Source: Halalkalicoccus sp. CGA53 (GTDB lineage Archaea > Halobacteriota > Halobacteria > Halobacteriales > Halalkalicoccaceae). Taken from it: 64,000 bases of DNA. Each line of letters begins with the position of its first letter. Position 1 is the stretch's first letter. The position numbers and the translations under genes are program-made. The stretch lies in NCBI RefSeq assembly GCF_036429475.1, contig NZ_CP144124.1, forward strand, positions 1-64,000, written 5' to 3'. Shown piece by piece: positions 8,871-18,831 of this stretch. The notes beneath the pieces were generated by a model, which was not told the origin of the DNA, did not search any database, and was given only the letters and a program-made list of their open reading frames with translations.

Positions 8871-9928
8871 AACAATCCAAAATAATTTTACAAACTGAAG
8901 GTTTAGAGAAATATTATATTTCTCACACATCCTTATTAGATAAGTTATATCGTCAGATCATTGGAGACCTAGAATATGTTAAAGCTGTTGACGGTGTCTC
9001 ATTAGACCTTACTTCTAATCAAGTAGAGGGTGTTATTGGTGAAAGTGGTTGTGGTAAAACCACGTTGATTAAAACTCTAATTGGACTGGAAGAGAATACA
9101 GGCGGTGAGATTATATATAATGGAAAAAACCGGAGAAATTTCAATAAATCCGACTGGAAAAATTACCGAAATAATATCCAAATGATTTTTCAGGACCCCT
9201 ATAATTCATTGAATCCAAAAATGCGGGTTGAGGATATTGTATCAGAGCCATTGGATATTCACGGAATATCAAATAAAGAAGAGAAGGTTTTGAATGCACT
9301 ACACGACGTTGAATTGGAACCCGTCAGCCAATTTGTAAGACGGAAACCTCCTCAGCTTTCCGGAGGCCAAAAGCAGAGAGTAGCTATTGCAAGAGCGTTG
9401 GTTTCCGATCCGGATATTATTTTAGCTGACGAGCCGGTTTCAATGTTGGACGTGTCTACTCAAGCCTCTATTTTAAAATTATTGTCTAAAATATCATCGG
9501 AAAGAGATTTTTCAATGATTTATATTTCGCACGATTTGTCCACGGTATCATATGTTTGTGATAATATAAATGTAATGTATTTGGGTCGGATTGTTGAATC
9601 AGGTCCAACAAAGGAAATTTTAACTAACCCAAAACACCCCTATACAAAAGCCTTAATAAAAGCTATCCCAACGCCGGATCCCAATCATAAACGGCCTAGA
9701 ACTGAATTAAAAGGTGACCCAGGCAGTCCTACGGGAGAATTTATAGGATGCCGTTTTAAAGAACGTTGTCCAGAGCGTATGGAAATTTGCAGCAAAAAAC
9801 CAAAAAGTGTGATTATTGATGGGAACCCAAATCATAAAGCGGCTTGTCATTTATACTACTCTCACTCAAATAATGAGGAAGTTAGAAGGCATGAAGATAC
9901 CTCTCGTCTTTTCAGGGAGGACCGTTAA
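8867..9928 (+). CDS. ABC importer ATPase, DppF/OppF type
   Basis: Second ATPase of the importer, 353 residues, starting in an ATGA overlap with the previous stop. Walker A GESGCGKTT near residue 58, signature LSGGQKQRVAIARAL, Walker B ILADEPVSMLD, and a C-terminal Cys-containing extension (GCRFKERCPERMEICSKK) are all present. Such pairs form the ATPase heterodimer with the OppD-type partner. Codon use is strongly AT-biased, as in its neighbour. Confidence 0.9.
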   Translation: MKQSKIILQTEGLEKYYISHTSLLDKLYRQIIGDLEYVKAVDGVSLDLTSNQVEGVIGESGCGKTTLIKTLIGLEENTGGEIIYNGKNRRNFNKSDWKNYRNNIQMIFQDPYNSLNPKMRVEDIVSEPLDIHGISNKEEKVLNALHDVELEPVSQFVRRKPPQLSGGQKQRVAIARALVSDPDIILADEPVSMLDVSTQASILKLLSKISSERDFSMIYISHDLSTVSYVCDNINVMYLGRIVESGPTKEILTNPKHPYTKALIKAIPTPDPNHKRPRTELKGDPGSPTGEFIGCRFKERCPERMEICSKKPKSVIIDGNPNHKAACHLYYSHSNNEEVRRHEDTSRLFREDR

Positions 9929-9930
9929 CC

Positions 9931-10923
9931 ATGGTAAGTTTAAAATATATTGCTAAAAGGATCGTAATTACAATTTTCTTGGTATGGGCAATCATTACAT
10001 TCCTATTTGGTCTCTTTAGGTTCATGCCTGGTACATACGTTGATATCCTCACTCAAGGAATAGCGGATCCAGAGCTAATTGAAGAAATCGAGGAAAAATA
10101 TGCTGTCCATGAGCCGTTACATGAACAGTATATCGCATATATGCACAACATGCTAACAGGTGACATGGGAGATTCGTTTCAGTATCGAGATCCTGTGTTA
10201 GAAGTCGTATTACCAGCTATGGCGAATTCATTAATTCTTGTCCTTCCCGCGACAGTAATTGGATATATCATAGGTTCATATGTCGGAACGTATATGGCGA
10301 AAAATCGCGGCTCAATTCAGGAGAAAGGGGCATTTTCTTTTGCTACACTTTGCGGCACCATTCCTGAATTTTACACGTCGATGTTACTTATTGTCGTCTT
10401 TGCGGTATGGTTTGGACTATTTCCTACTTCCGGTATGGCCTCTATAGATGTTCGAGCTGAAACCGACGGCTTGTTTGAGTTAATGCAAACAGCAAATTTT
10501 TGGTGGCACTATACTTTGCCCGCATCCGCCATTGTTATACGATATATCTACGCCCCGTCGTTGATCATGCGCACTAGTGTCATTGAAACACGACGGAAAG
10601 AATTTATTTACTATATTAGAATGACGGGGTTGGCTCCTTGGAAGCAGACAAGGCATTTAATGAAGCATGCTTCCCTTCCTGTTATTACTGCTTTCCCTTC
10701 AGAGTTAACACGCGTAATTGGTGGCATGGTATTAGTGGAAGTGGTATTTAACTGGCCGGGGATAGGTTTCTTATTGGTCCAATCAATTCTCGTGCGTGAT
10801 TTCCCGGTCGTTCAATTTGTCTTTTTCCTCATCGCGCTTTCTGTGATTCTCGGTAACTTTGCTGTAGATATCATATATAGCATTATCGATCCACGAATTG
10901 CGATTGACGAATCAAACGACTAG
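9931..10923 (+). CDS. ABC importer permease, DppB/OppB type
   Basis: Second permease, 330 residues, starting two bases after the ATPase stop with AGGGAGGA upstream as a ribosome-binding site. It opens with a membrane helix (IVITIFLVWAIITFLFGLF), has the family GDMGDSFQYRDPVLEVV loop near 89, and a docking loop around EFIYYIRMTGLAPWKQTRH. The DppB-type VEVVFNWPGIGFLLVQSI is in the C-terminal third. It completes a full importer (binding protein, two permeases, two ATPases). Confidence 0.88.
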   Translation: MVSLKYIAKRIVITIFLVWAIITFLFGLFRFMPGTYVDILTQGIADPELIEEIEEKYAVHEPLHEQYIAYMHNMLTGDMGDSFQYRDPVLEVVLPAMANSLILVLPATVIGYIIGSYVGTYMAKNRGSIQEKGAFSFATLCGTIPEFYTSMLLIVVFAVWFGLFPTSGMASIDVRAETDGLFELMQTANFWWHYTLPASAIVIRYIYAPSLIMRTSVIETRRKEFIYYIRMTGLAPWKQTRHLMKHASLPVITAFPSELTRVIGGMVLVEVVFNWPGIGFLLVQSILVRDFPVVQFVFFLIALSVILGNFAVDIIYSIIDPRIAIDESND

Positions 10924-11697
10924 ACCAATAATCAAACCGTTTCTAAACTTCCATAAATTCTATTAGTCAAATCATATGACATTATAATCTATATATTATT
11001 AGCAATCAAACATTAGGATTTTCCGGAAGAATATTATAGACTCGTCTATCACAATGTTCATTCCGTCCAGTCATAAGTTTCGGTACCGAGGAGTTCGTTG
11101 GTATCCGTCGATGACAATGAGACTGCCATAAGTGCTTCCTCTTGATCCAGACTATGGCAATGAGCGACTCCATCGAGCCTGGTTCGTTTTGCGATCATCA
11201 GAAATTCCCACCGAGAAGATTTTCTACATGATCAAAAAATGGGACCTGTGCTGACCATACAGATTACCTCGGATCTTGAGTAGGACTAGGGTCAGTGTTG
11301 GGCTTACCCCACGATCTGAATGAGCCTGTATGGTGAACTGGACGATTAGATCCTATCGAACGTGCGGCAAGCGGGCAATATCTGCGTACTGAAGTGAGAA
11401 CGCAATCGAGAACAGAAGAGTGTCCGGACTGTGTGTTCTGATCAAAGTTTGAATCCACTAGATGACGGTGGGTTGTAGATCAGTGTAGACACTATCCGTT
11501 CTAGGCTAATCCCGCTGTATCCGGGACAATCGAACCGGAATTCTGTTCGTTGGATGGGTCAGCACAGTCGGTCATAGTCAATTGCTCCGACGTGAAGGAA
11601 CTCCAGGAGCGCTCACCACGGTGAGCGCCCCGAACCATCTACTGAATCCGAAAGCTGTCGCTGGCGACCGTCACGAATTCTACCCGAGTAGGGCGGA
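10924..11697. other. intergenic, no recognised gene
   Basis: The first 120 bases are very AT-rich and could hold the operon terminator, though no clean hairpin is visible. On the minus strand, 11058-11198 is a 46-codon ORF (MIAKRTRLDGVAHCHSLDQ and onward) that also extends upstream without a start; it may be the tail of a lost gene. No motif was recognised. The segment 11460-11697 leads into the IS4 remnants. Confidence 0.35.
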
Positions 11698-12600
11698 TTA
11701 CGCAAGGTCAGGAGCGAACGGCTCTTGCTGAACTCTCTCCGACAGTAGGGCTCGGTGAGCGTTCGGATCTAACGCATTGTCCAGAAGCGATTTTCCCAGA
11801 CTCGGTGGGTCGTAGCCGAGTCGCCGAGCGACTCGGCACAGAATACGATCACTCTGACGGCTGAACACCCGTGCCCACCGTTCCTTTGGAAGCAGCGACG
11901 ATGCATCAACGTCGTCGTTGCTGCTGTCTATCTGGTGTTGTTCGATGATCTCGATGAACAGCTCCAGAAGATTGCGGCTGACAACGAGCGAATACAGGCC
12001 GATCAGAATTTGTGCCACAACGACGTCTGGCTTGCTGAAGATGATCTCGTCAAGTCCGTACACCCGCTTGAGCTCACGAAACAGCAGTTCGATCTCCCAT
12101 CTCGCTTGATAGAACTTCGCGATATCAGGCGCGCGATACTCTTCAGTCGGCAGATTCATTATATACAGTTGATAGCGTTGTTCCTCTGTAATCCAGACAC
12201 CGACGACACGGGATGTCTCAACGGCACACGAAGCCGTGCCGTTGAAGACGCGCCGTTTGAGCTGGACTTCGCCCCCGACGTCGATGACGTCTTGGTAAAG
12301 ATCTTTCAAGAACTCCTGAACCTACTTCCCTTTCAGGAAAATGGCATTGCCGCGCCATTTCCTAAATTCGTCGGTGATTTCGGGTTTTGCGTTGGTCTTG
12401 AGCCACGTGAGGAACCAGCCGCCGTTGGCATCAATGAGATCTATCTGCCGGTAGTCAAAGTAGGCTTGAACAACAATAGCAGGGGGTTCTCAACCCATAT
12501 GGACCGGTCGAACGTTGACTCATGCGTACGTGCGTCTGTGGTGGTGAAGTATTCGTATTCGGTTAAACCGTGAAACCAGTATACACCGCTGTATTCACCT
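11698..12600 (-). pseudogene. IS4-family (ISH8-like) transposase, broken copy 1
   Basis: The C-terminal half is open (203 codons) with the IS4 YREK-like region FYQARWEIELLFRELKRVYGLD. Upstream, a TAG at 12322-12324 interrupts the frame. Before it, NAKPEITDEFRKWRGNAIFL and IDLIDANGGWFLTWLK match the family. A frameshift near 12480 leads to TTDARTHESTFDRSIW. The first third is highly diverged or missing. Several lesions make it nonfunctional. Confidence 0.85.
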
Positions 12601-12776
12601 TGTCGAGAAGCGTTTGGTATGATGGAGATGGTTGTTTCGCTTCCTGCTACTACGAATTCGGAAGAATCGGGTCGTACTCCCACGAAACAACGATCTCAGA
12701 GAGTACTTGCTGGGCGTACGAACTTCCGGTCGTACGCCCAGCGTTCCGTTGGAAACACGCACTTAACACCTAGCCC

Positions 12777-13859
12777 CTAGGCGTGATCGACGAATAACCG
12801 AAGGATGGCTCTGCTGACCACCAGTGTCAGCAGAGCCGCCGTCACCTGAGTCCGGACGATTTGTTCCTTCCCTGTCTGAAATCTTCCAAGCCCGTACTGC
12901 GATTTCAACTCAAGAAACAGCAACTCCACGACCCACCGAGCATGGTACAGCGTCGATACGTCCTCGGGACTAAACTCCCACTCTGCAAGTTCGTGATGTA
13001 CAACCGATAGCCGTCGTCGGCGTCCGCGATGAGGACGCCGACGACTCGAAACCGTTTGCTGTCCCACGACCGCCTCTCATTGCTCGAACCGAACTTTGAC
13101 CTCAACGTCGATCTGTTCTTGACACAGATCGTCGACTACGTCGAACACTTTTGTTCCTTCAAGCGGAATGGTGCGGCCGCGCCATTCCCGCAGTTCGCGC
13201 ACGATCACCAGATTCGCACTCCGCTTCAGTCTGCTAACGAAGAAGCCGTCGTTCTCGTCGATCAAAGCGAAACGGCGGTGCTTGAAAAATCCGAGATCGA
13301 GCAAGAACAGCCGTCCACGCATCCACAATCCCGTATTGAATAGGGTGCTCTCGTGGGTTCATTCGTCAGTGATCGCCCGGGTGACCACCGACTGAGCAGT
13401 GATGCTGTGGACAAGGTAGAGCTTGATTCCGGAGACGTCTGGATGCGTCGCAGGGCACGCCGATAGAAACCGATGTAACCGCACGACGGTGGCATCGGCA
13501 ACGACAACGTCGCGGAACTGCTCGAAGAGTGAGGCGATGGTGTGAGGAACAGCGACCCCCTCGACCACGCCGTCAAGGAGGTCGCGTAGGAGGAGTTCCA
13601 GTAGTTGGGTGAATCAGTCGTAGAAGCTGGAGGTGACGAGATTCTGACCTGTTGCGCCGTTGTAGGTGCGGCGATAGGGGGCGATGGAGCGGGCTTCGCC
13701 GCCGACGGCTAAGTCCACGATTACCGTCCAGACTAATATCCTAACAGCGGGCTTTCGCTCTCTCACAACGACTTCGCTCTCACGCGCGAGGTCGTCGATC
13801 ATCGTTGACGGAAATAGCGAAGTCAACAGTGACGTAATTGCAACTGGTGAGAGATTCAT
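12777..13859 (-). pseudogene. IS4-family (ISH8-like) transposase, broken copy 2
   Basis: From an ATG at 13859 (MNLSPVAITSLLTSLFPSTM) the family can be followed nearly to the end: FRDVVVADATVVRLHRFL (first catalytic Asp), LFLLDLGFFKHRRFALIDEN (second), and YHARWVVELLFLELKSQYGL (Glu region). The reading is interrupted by stops near 13614, 13360 and 13077 and a frameshift near 13000. It is nearly full-length but long inactive. It directly follows copy 3, in the same orientation. Confidence 0.88.
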
Positions 13860-13904
13860 TATCCTCCCCTCGCAGACTGAGTTCAGGTAGCAATCGTCTT
13901 GCGA

Positions 13905-14412
13905 TTTCGCCTTTCCGTCGGTCCCGGTCTCGTCGACGACGTGTTCAGACGTTGCGCAGACCACGCTCGCTCCAGCGTGGTCGTCGCCATACTCTGGAAA
14001 CAGGCCCAAGAGGAATTGATACAGCGTGATGACCGTCATATCAATCAGGAATACTTCGCGGAACTGGTCGAACCGACCCTGGAGACGGTCGTCGTTCTCT
14101 TCGAGAGGTCCTCAAGGACGCGCTTGAGGACCTCTCGAAGAAACGCACAGAGCGCCTCGGTGAACCAATCGTGAAACGACGAGTCGCGAAGTTCAACCTG
14201 ACGGTGTTGATGTATTCCTGCCGGAACTCTTCGAGTGTTTTATAGTGTCCGGTAACGAACTCGAGTGTGAGCGACCAGAACAGGGCATCAGCCTCGAGTT
14301 TTCCCCCCTCAAGCTGGTCCAACTCAGTTGTGCGAGCAAGCTTGGGCAGCCGGGTATTCGGAAACGTCTTTACTAGCCGTTCTTCTATTACCGAATCCGG
14401 TGGGAGAGTCAT
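13905..14412 (-). pseudogene. IS4-family (ISH8-like) transposase, broken copy 3 (N-terminal part)
   Basis: Starts MTLPPDSVIEERLVKTFPN, a typical ISH8-type start, and continues to about residue 90. After a frameshift, MTVITLYQFLLGLFPEYGDD and HAGA match the first catalytic-Asp region of the family. Sequence similarity then stops where copy 2 begins, so copy 3 lost its C-terminal two thirds by insertion or deletion at about 13900. Confidence 0.8.
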
Positions 14413-14535
14413 TCATCTCCTCACCGGGTCTCATACCGCTAACACGGCTAGCGGTCTCTTCGTCTTTTCCAGTTAGCCTAGAACGGATGGGGGAACACCA
14501 AGGTCTAAGTAAGTAATCTTCGTTAGAGAAATTAT

Positions 14536-14919
14536 ATGTCATCGTTTCCAAGTACCGAATGGCTCGAATTGGCAGCATTGGCAATCGCTGAAGACCCTCA
14601 GTTCGAGCGAACGAGCCGGGCGTTCGACGCGACGATCCGGTTCGACTTTGGCGACGACGCGTACGCCGTAACGGTCGATGAAACCGATCTAACCGTCCAT
14701 GAAGATCCTACGTTTGTGGGATGGGACTTCGCGCTCCGGGCGCCGGAGGACACTTGGCGGAAAATGTTCTCAGAAACGCCATCCCCGCTACACCACGACC
14801 TGCTCGGAGCCTGGCTCCGCGGCCCCATGACTATTGAAGGTGATCTCAAGACGGCCATCCAGCATATTCGGCCATTGAAGCGCATGCTAGTCGTCTTCCA
14901 GGAGGTCAACCATGACTGA
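14536..14919 (+). CDS. SCP2 sterol-binding-like domain protein
   Basis: A 127-residue single-domain protein resembling the SCP2 lipid-binding fold: FDATIRFDFGDDAYAVTVDE gives the paired strands, DFALRAPEDTWRKMF the central helix, and LLGAWLRGPMTIEGDLKTAI the segment that closes the cavity. The gene overlaps the hydrolase that follows by 8 bp, so the two are cotranslated. SCP2-like domains bind hydrophobic ligands; it may present a substrate to the hydrolase. The ligand cannot be read from sequence. Confidence 0.65.
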   Translation: MSSFPSTEWLELAALAIAEDPQFERTSRAFDATIRFDFGDDAYAVTVDETDLTVHEDPTFVGWDFALRAPEDTWRKMFSETPSPLHHDLLGAWLRGPMTIEGDLKTAIQHIRPLKRMLVVFQEVNHD

Positions 14920-15799
14920 CGGCGTCAGTTCGCCCAGAGACTTCGAGCACAGCGTACACGAGGCGATCAACGCTGGATTCGTCTGGTTGGAATTTGAGGG
15001 AGAAAAGTACCGTACCTACTACGAGACGGCCGGCAACGGGGACATCCCCCTCGTCCTACTCCACACGGCCAGCGCTGACTCCAGACAGTACCGGCACATC
15101 ATGAACAACGAGCGCCTCCACGAGGACTTCACTTTTTACGCTTTCGATATGCCATGGCACGGCAAGACGCTCCCACCGATGACTAGAGAATGGTGGACCG
15201 AGGACTACCGCCTAACGACGGATTTTTATGCCGGTTTTATCATGACGTTCGTCAGCGCGCTTGATCTCGACCAACCCGGGATCGTCGGGTGTTCTATGGG
15301 TGGTGCGATCGTGCTGGAGCTGGCTAACTCCTATGCCGATGACCTGCGGGCAGTCGTCGCTCTTGAGTCGACCGCTCACGCACCGACACGGGACATTGGC
15401 TACCTTGATCACCCCCACATTAACCAAGAAGTCGTCCGTCCGGAGTGGACCTATGGGCTGCAGGCACCCCAGAGTCCCGAACAGTTTAAGCGGGAATCTT
15501 GGTGGCACTATACACAGGGCGGCCATGATGTGTATGTCGGCGACCTGCACTTTTACACGGAGGACTGGGATATCCGTGACGAACTGGGCGACATCGACAC
15601 CGACGAGTGCAGCGTCTATTTGTTAACCGGAGAGTACGACTTCTCAGCCAGTCCCGAGGACACCCGCGAGGTAGCCGAACAAATCGCCGGAGCCGAGTTC
15701 CATATCATGAAAGAGATGGGTCACTTCCCTATGGTCGAGAACCCAGGACTGTTCAATGAGTACTTTTACCCCATATTAGAGAAGGTCAAGAATGATTGA
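14912..15799 (+). CDS. alpha/beta hydrolase
   Basis: A 295-residue alpha/beta hydrolase. The nucleophile elbow is GCSMGG (near residue 131), an HTASADSRQYRHIMN oxyanion segment follows the strand LVLLH, the acid lies in LLTGEYDFSASPEDT and the base in MGHFPMVENP. The set is complete, so it should be active as an esterase, C-C hydrolase or similar. AGGAGG sits eight bases before the ATG, inside the SCP2-like gene. A catabolic role together with the following dehydrogenase is inferred from position only. Confidence 0.85.
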   Translation: MTDGVSSPRDFEHSVHEAINAGFVWLEFEGEKYRTYYETAGNGDIPLVLLHTASADSRQYRHIMNNERLHEDFTFYAFDMPWHGKTLPPMTREWWTEDYRLTTDFYAGFIMTFVSALDLDQPGIVGCSMGGAIVLELANSYADDLRAVVALESTAHAPTRDIGYLDHPHINQEVVRPEWTYGLQAPQSPEQFKRESWWHYTQGGHDVYVGDLHFYTEDWDIRDELGDIDTDECSVYLLTGEYDFSASPEDTREVAEQIAGAEFHIMKEMGHFPMVENPGLFNEYFYPILEKVKND

Positions 15800-15987
15800 G
15801 CGTCCGTTCGTCGAACCTTGGCGACTCAGGTGGACCACAGCACTGGAGGCCAGCTCGGATTGCACACTCGTCGCGACGGTGCGTTCACGATCAGATTCTG
15901 ACAGCAGTGGCGAGAGTTCTCCCCACGTACTCCATCGGTAACCGTCCAATCACGGCGGAACAATGATCTCGAGAGAAGAGCGAACCG

Positions 15988-17088
15988 TCACGGGAGGACG
16001 ATCTGTGCCGGCCCGAGTGCGTCGCAGTCCTCCTTGTTCAGGGTCATCTCGACCGCACATTCGAACGACTCGAGCCCCGAGAGTTCGTGAGTGACGTACT
16101 CCTCGATGGATACACGGCCCCGTTCGACCAGCCGTGCGGCGAAGGTACCGGTGGTCCGATCGGGTCCGAGGTCAGTGACGCCGGTGACGGGGTTGACCCA
16201 GTCCACGCTCTTCGACCGGAAGATCTGTGGCGCCATCGTCAGATCGCCGATGAGGTAGCCGATCTGGACCACTGTCCCGCCACGTGCGACCATCTCGATA
16301 GCCTGGGCGAGGGGGTCCGAACCGTCGGTGGCGTGGGTCTGGTCCCCACCGACAGCCTCGATCACGACGTCCGCGCCGATACCGCCGGCGCGTTCGCGGA
16401 CCGCCTCGACCGGATCGACCGCCGTCGCGTCGACGGGGGTCAGGTCGTACCGATCCGCGATCTTAAGTTTCCGTTCGTCGAAGTCGATCACGACGACCTC
16501 TTCCGCACCCTGGATGAGCGCGATCTGAGCGCTCTGAAACCCCATGACGCCGGTGCCGACAACTGCGACGACATCGCCTTGCTTGATGCCGGCCTCCCGT
16601 AGGCAGAGAACGGTGCTGGCAAGCGGCTGCATCGCGGCGGCTTCCGCGTCGCTGACCCCGTCGGGGACGCGAGACAACGGTTCGGCAGGGAGGGCGGCGT
16701 ACTCCGCCAACGCCCCCGGGATGTCGTAGCCGATGTATTCCTTATTCGAACAGTATAATTCGCGATCGGACCGGCAATATCCACACTCGCCACAGGAGAT
16801 CTTCCCAGGTGCGTAGACTCGGTCTCCAACGTTGAACGCAGTCACATCGTCGGCGGTCTCAACGACCTCGGCACAGAACTCATGACCGAACAGGCGACTG
16901 GGGCCGTCCCGAAGGTGGTCCCGTACCGTCTCGTGGTGTGAGATTTCCTCACCGTGGTAGAGGTTACACTCGGTAACGCTCAACTGGACACGGTGGATCT
17001 TGATGAGGACCTCGCCTGGTCCGACCGACGGCATCGGTACGTCCTCGATACGTGACTCCCCGAAGTCCGTGCAGACAACGGCTTGCAT
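15988..17088 (-). CDS. zinc-dependent medium-chain alcohol dehydrogenase
   Basis: A 366-residue MDR-family NAD(P)-dependent dehydrogenase. Catalytic zinc ligands appear as Cys in SVTECNLYHGEE and HE in FGHEFCAE. The structural zinc lobe is CGECGYCRSDRELYC near residue 99, and the Rossmann motif is GTGVMG with acidic strand end VVVIDFDE, which favours NAD. Closest overall style is threonine/sorbitol dehydrogenase-like enzymes. It starts 12 bases after the stop of the MFS gene, so the two form an operon. Substrate not predictable. Confidence 0.85.
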   Translation of the reverse strand: MQAVVCTDFGESRIEDVPMPSVGPGEVLIKIHRVQLSVTECNLYHGEEISHHETVRDHLRDGPSRLFGHEFCAEVVETADDVTAFNVGDRVYAPGKISCGECGYCRSDRELYCSNKEYIGYDIPGALAEYAALPAEPLSRVPDGVSDAEAAAMQPLASTVLCLREAGIKQGDVVAVVGTGVMGFQSAQIALIQGAEEVVVIDFDERKLKIADRYDLTPVDATAVDPVEAVRERAGGIGADVVIEAVGGDQTHATDGSDPLAQAIEMVARGGTVVQIGYLIGDLTMAPQIFRSKSVDWVNPVTGVTDLGPDRTTGTFAARLVERGRVSIEEYVTHELSGLESFECAVEMTLNKEDCDALGPAQIVLP

Positions 17089-17100
17089 ACCGCCACGTAC

Positions 17101-18197
17101 CTAGCCCCGGTACAAATGAATTCGTATAGTCGAGAGCCGACCAGCCGACTCTCGGACGAAAATCGAACACCCTCGCCCGATTGAACGTCGCAGGTAGATC
17201 TGGGAAGTGTAGAGCAGACCGACGCAGCCGAGCCCAACCAGTGTACCGAGAGGCAAGACACCGAAGCTCGTCCGAATACCCGGCCGTGTCGACCAAATAG
17301 CCGATGAGAGTGGGAAACGCTGCGCTTCCGATGAGCGCCATCGTGTACATGTAGCCGAATGTCAGCCCTCGTAATTGTCGGCGGAGATGTCGCTGACGAG
17401 AGCATCTCGAAGGGGGTTCAGACCGAAGATACTGCTACCAACAACCGCGAACACGGCCAGCAGAGCGATCGGCGTCAGCGTGAGGACCGACAGAAGCAAT
17501 AGATCGACCGTCGACGGCCCGAGATACGCGACGAGGAAGGCACGATGATCGAACCGATCGGCGAGGACGCGCGAGACCAGTTGCGAGGCGGCAGCGCTGA
17601 CCAGTAAGACCGCGAAATAGAAGTTGGCGATCGACTCGGGTTCGATATCGACTCCAGCGACCGAAAGGGAATACCCGTAACGTCGTCGACGAACCCGGTG
17701 CGAACGCGACGAGTCCGTTGCCCGCGGAGAGGATCCCGAAGAACAACACCAGAAGTAAGTGGTCGGGAGGAAGAACTGGCGGGGGTCGGTCCGCCACGAC
17801 TTGTCGGGGCGCCCCATTCCGATACGACCGTTATCGGATGACGACGGCTCGGAATCGAACCCCGGTCGTCGCAGAACGAACAGTAACCACGCAGCGGACG
17901 CGAAACCGAACATCGCGACGCCGAAGAGCACTCGTTCCCAGAACACGACGAGTACGAAAACTGCGAAGAGAAGAGGGGCATCGGCATCCCCGATCTTCGA
18001 GGTGCTCCCCCACATCCCCAGAACCTTTTCCTTTTTCTCCGGATCGACGTTGGTCGATATGAACGGGTAGCCTACGGGTGGATACCGGTGTATCCGAGCC
18101 CGGCGACGGCCATCCCCAAGGCCATAATCTGGTACCCCCCGGTGAACGCGTGGTCGAAGAGCCACCCGGTGAAAGCGACGAACCAAGAATGATTCAT
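17101..18197 (-). pseudogene. MFS transporter, frameshifted
   Basis: Pieces of a 12-helix major facilitator can be read in order across three frames: MNHSWFVAFTGWLFDHAFTG and YQIMALGMAVAGLGYTGIHP, then VGYPFISTNVDPEKKEKVLG (loop 2-3 region with GMWGS), LLLVLFFGILSAGNGLVAFAP, SRVLADRFDHRAFLVAYLGP, FGLNPLRDALVSDISADNYEG, and finally MALIGSAAFPTLIGYLVDTAG and LPLGTLVGLGCVGLLYTSQIYL. Frame changes near 18070, 17770, 17650, 17370 and 17270 break it. It is the first gene of an operon with the downstream alcohol dehydrogenase. Sequencing error is possible but five shifts argue for decay. Confidence 0.75.
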
Positions 18198-18209
18198 ATG
18201 GTTTGATAA

Positions 18210-18263
18210 CATTCCGCTCGGAATGACGTTTATACCATAATTTTGTTCCGTTGAACGGAACAA
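18210..18263 (-). promoter_or_regulatory. promoter with two TTCCG/CGGAA palindromes
   Basis: A perfect 16-bp palindrome CATTCCGCTCGGAATG (18210-18225) and a 21-bp palindrome with core TTCCG-N5-CGGAA (18243-18263, one central mismatch) flank a TATA-like GGTATAAA at 18230-18237 (minus strand). The TATA lies about 35 bases before ATG 18197. Paired TTCCG/CGGAA half-sites around a core promoter look like operators, and IclR-type regulators use this kind of site. No regulator gene is adjacent. Confidence 0.6.
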
Positions 18264-18831
18264 TAGATTACATACACATATTTGTAATTTGGTTTTGTTC
18301 TCCGAGTGGATCTGGCCAACCGTGTCGGAGAGCTTGGAAGATGCTTATCAGAGGTTTTCTCTAGAGGTCAGTCAATTCCTCGCGCAGGTCACTGTCCGCA
18401 CTCAATTAGCTCCGACGACCCCGACGATTTTACTTGTTCGTACTACGATAAGCGAAAGTGGATCGTGATGTCGATTTTTGGCCGAAAATCGCACGACTGC
18501 GGTGACTTTGCCCGTCTATAAACTGTATACTACGATAACGAATCTTTTTCTCGATCTCTAAGAAACACCCTTCCCAGATACGTGAGCTCAGCTCTGATGG
18601 TGTATGATTTCCGCTCCTGCGACATTTGATCGGATCAATGGACCTCTGAGGTATGATATAGCAACATGAAAGGTCAGTAAGTTTTTGATGGAAATATTCC
18701 CCTTCTGCACCTAGGATCTACTCGTACAAACCGTCTTAGCCGAGAGAAATATCCGAATAAAATCGCGACCTCAATTCCCTTCCTCCAGTACGTAGAGATT
18801 GCCTGCTCGCTGGGTTCCCATAATCGCTCCA
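18264..18831. other. intergenic, no supported gene
   Basis: A plus-strand frame at 18306-18521 (71 codons) has no recognisable motif. It contains a strong hairpin CGATTTTTGGCCGAAAATCG near 18472-18491. The rest is low in coding signal and leads into the repeat array. Confidence 0.35.
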
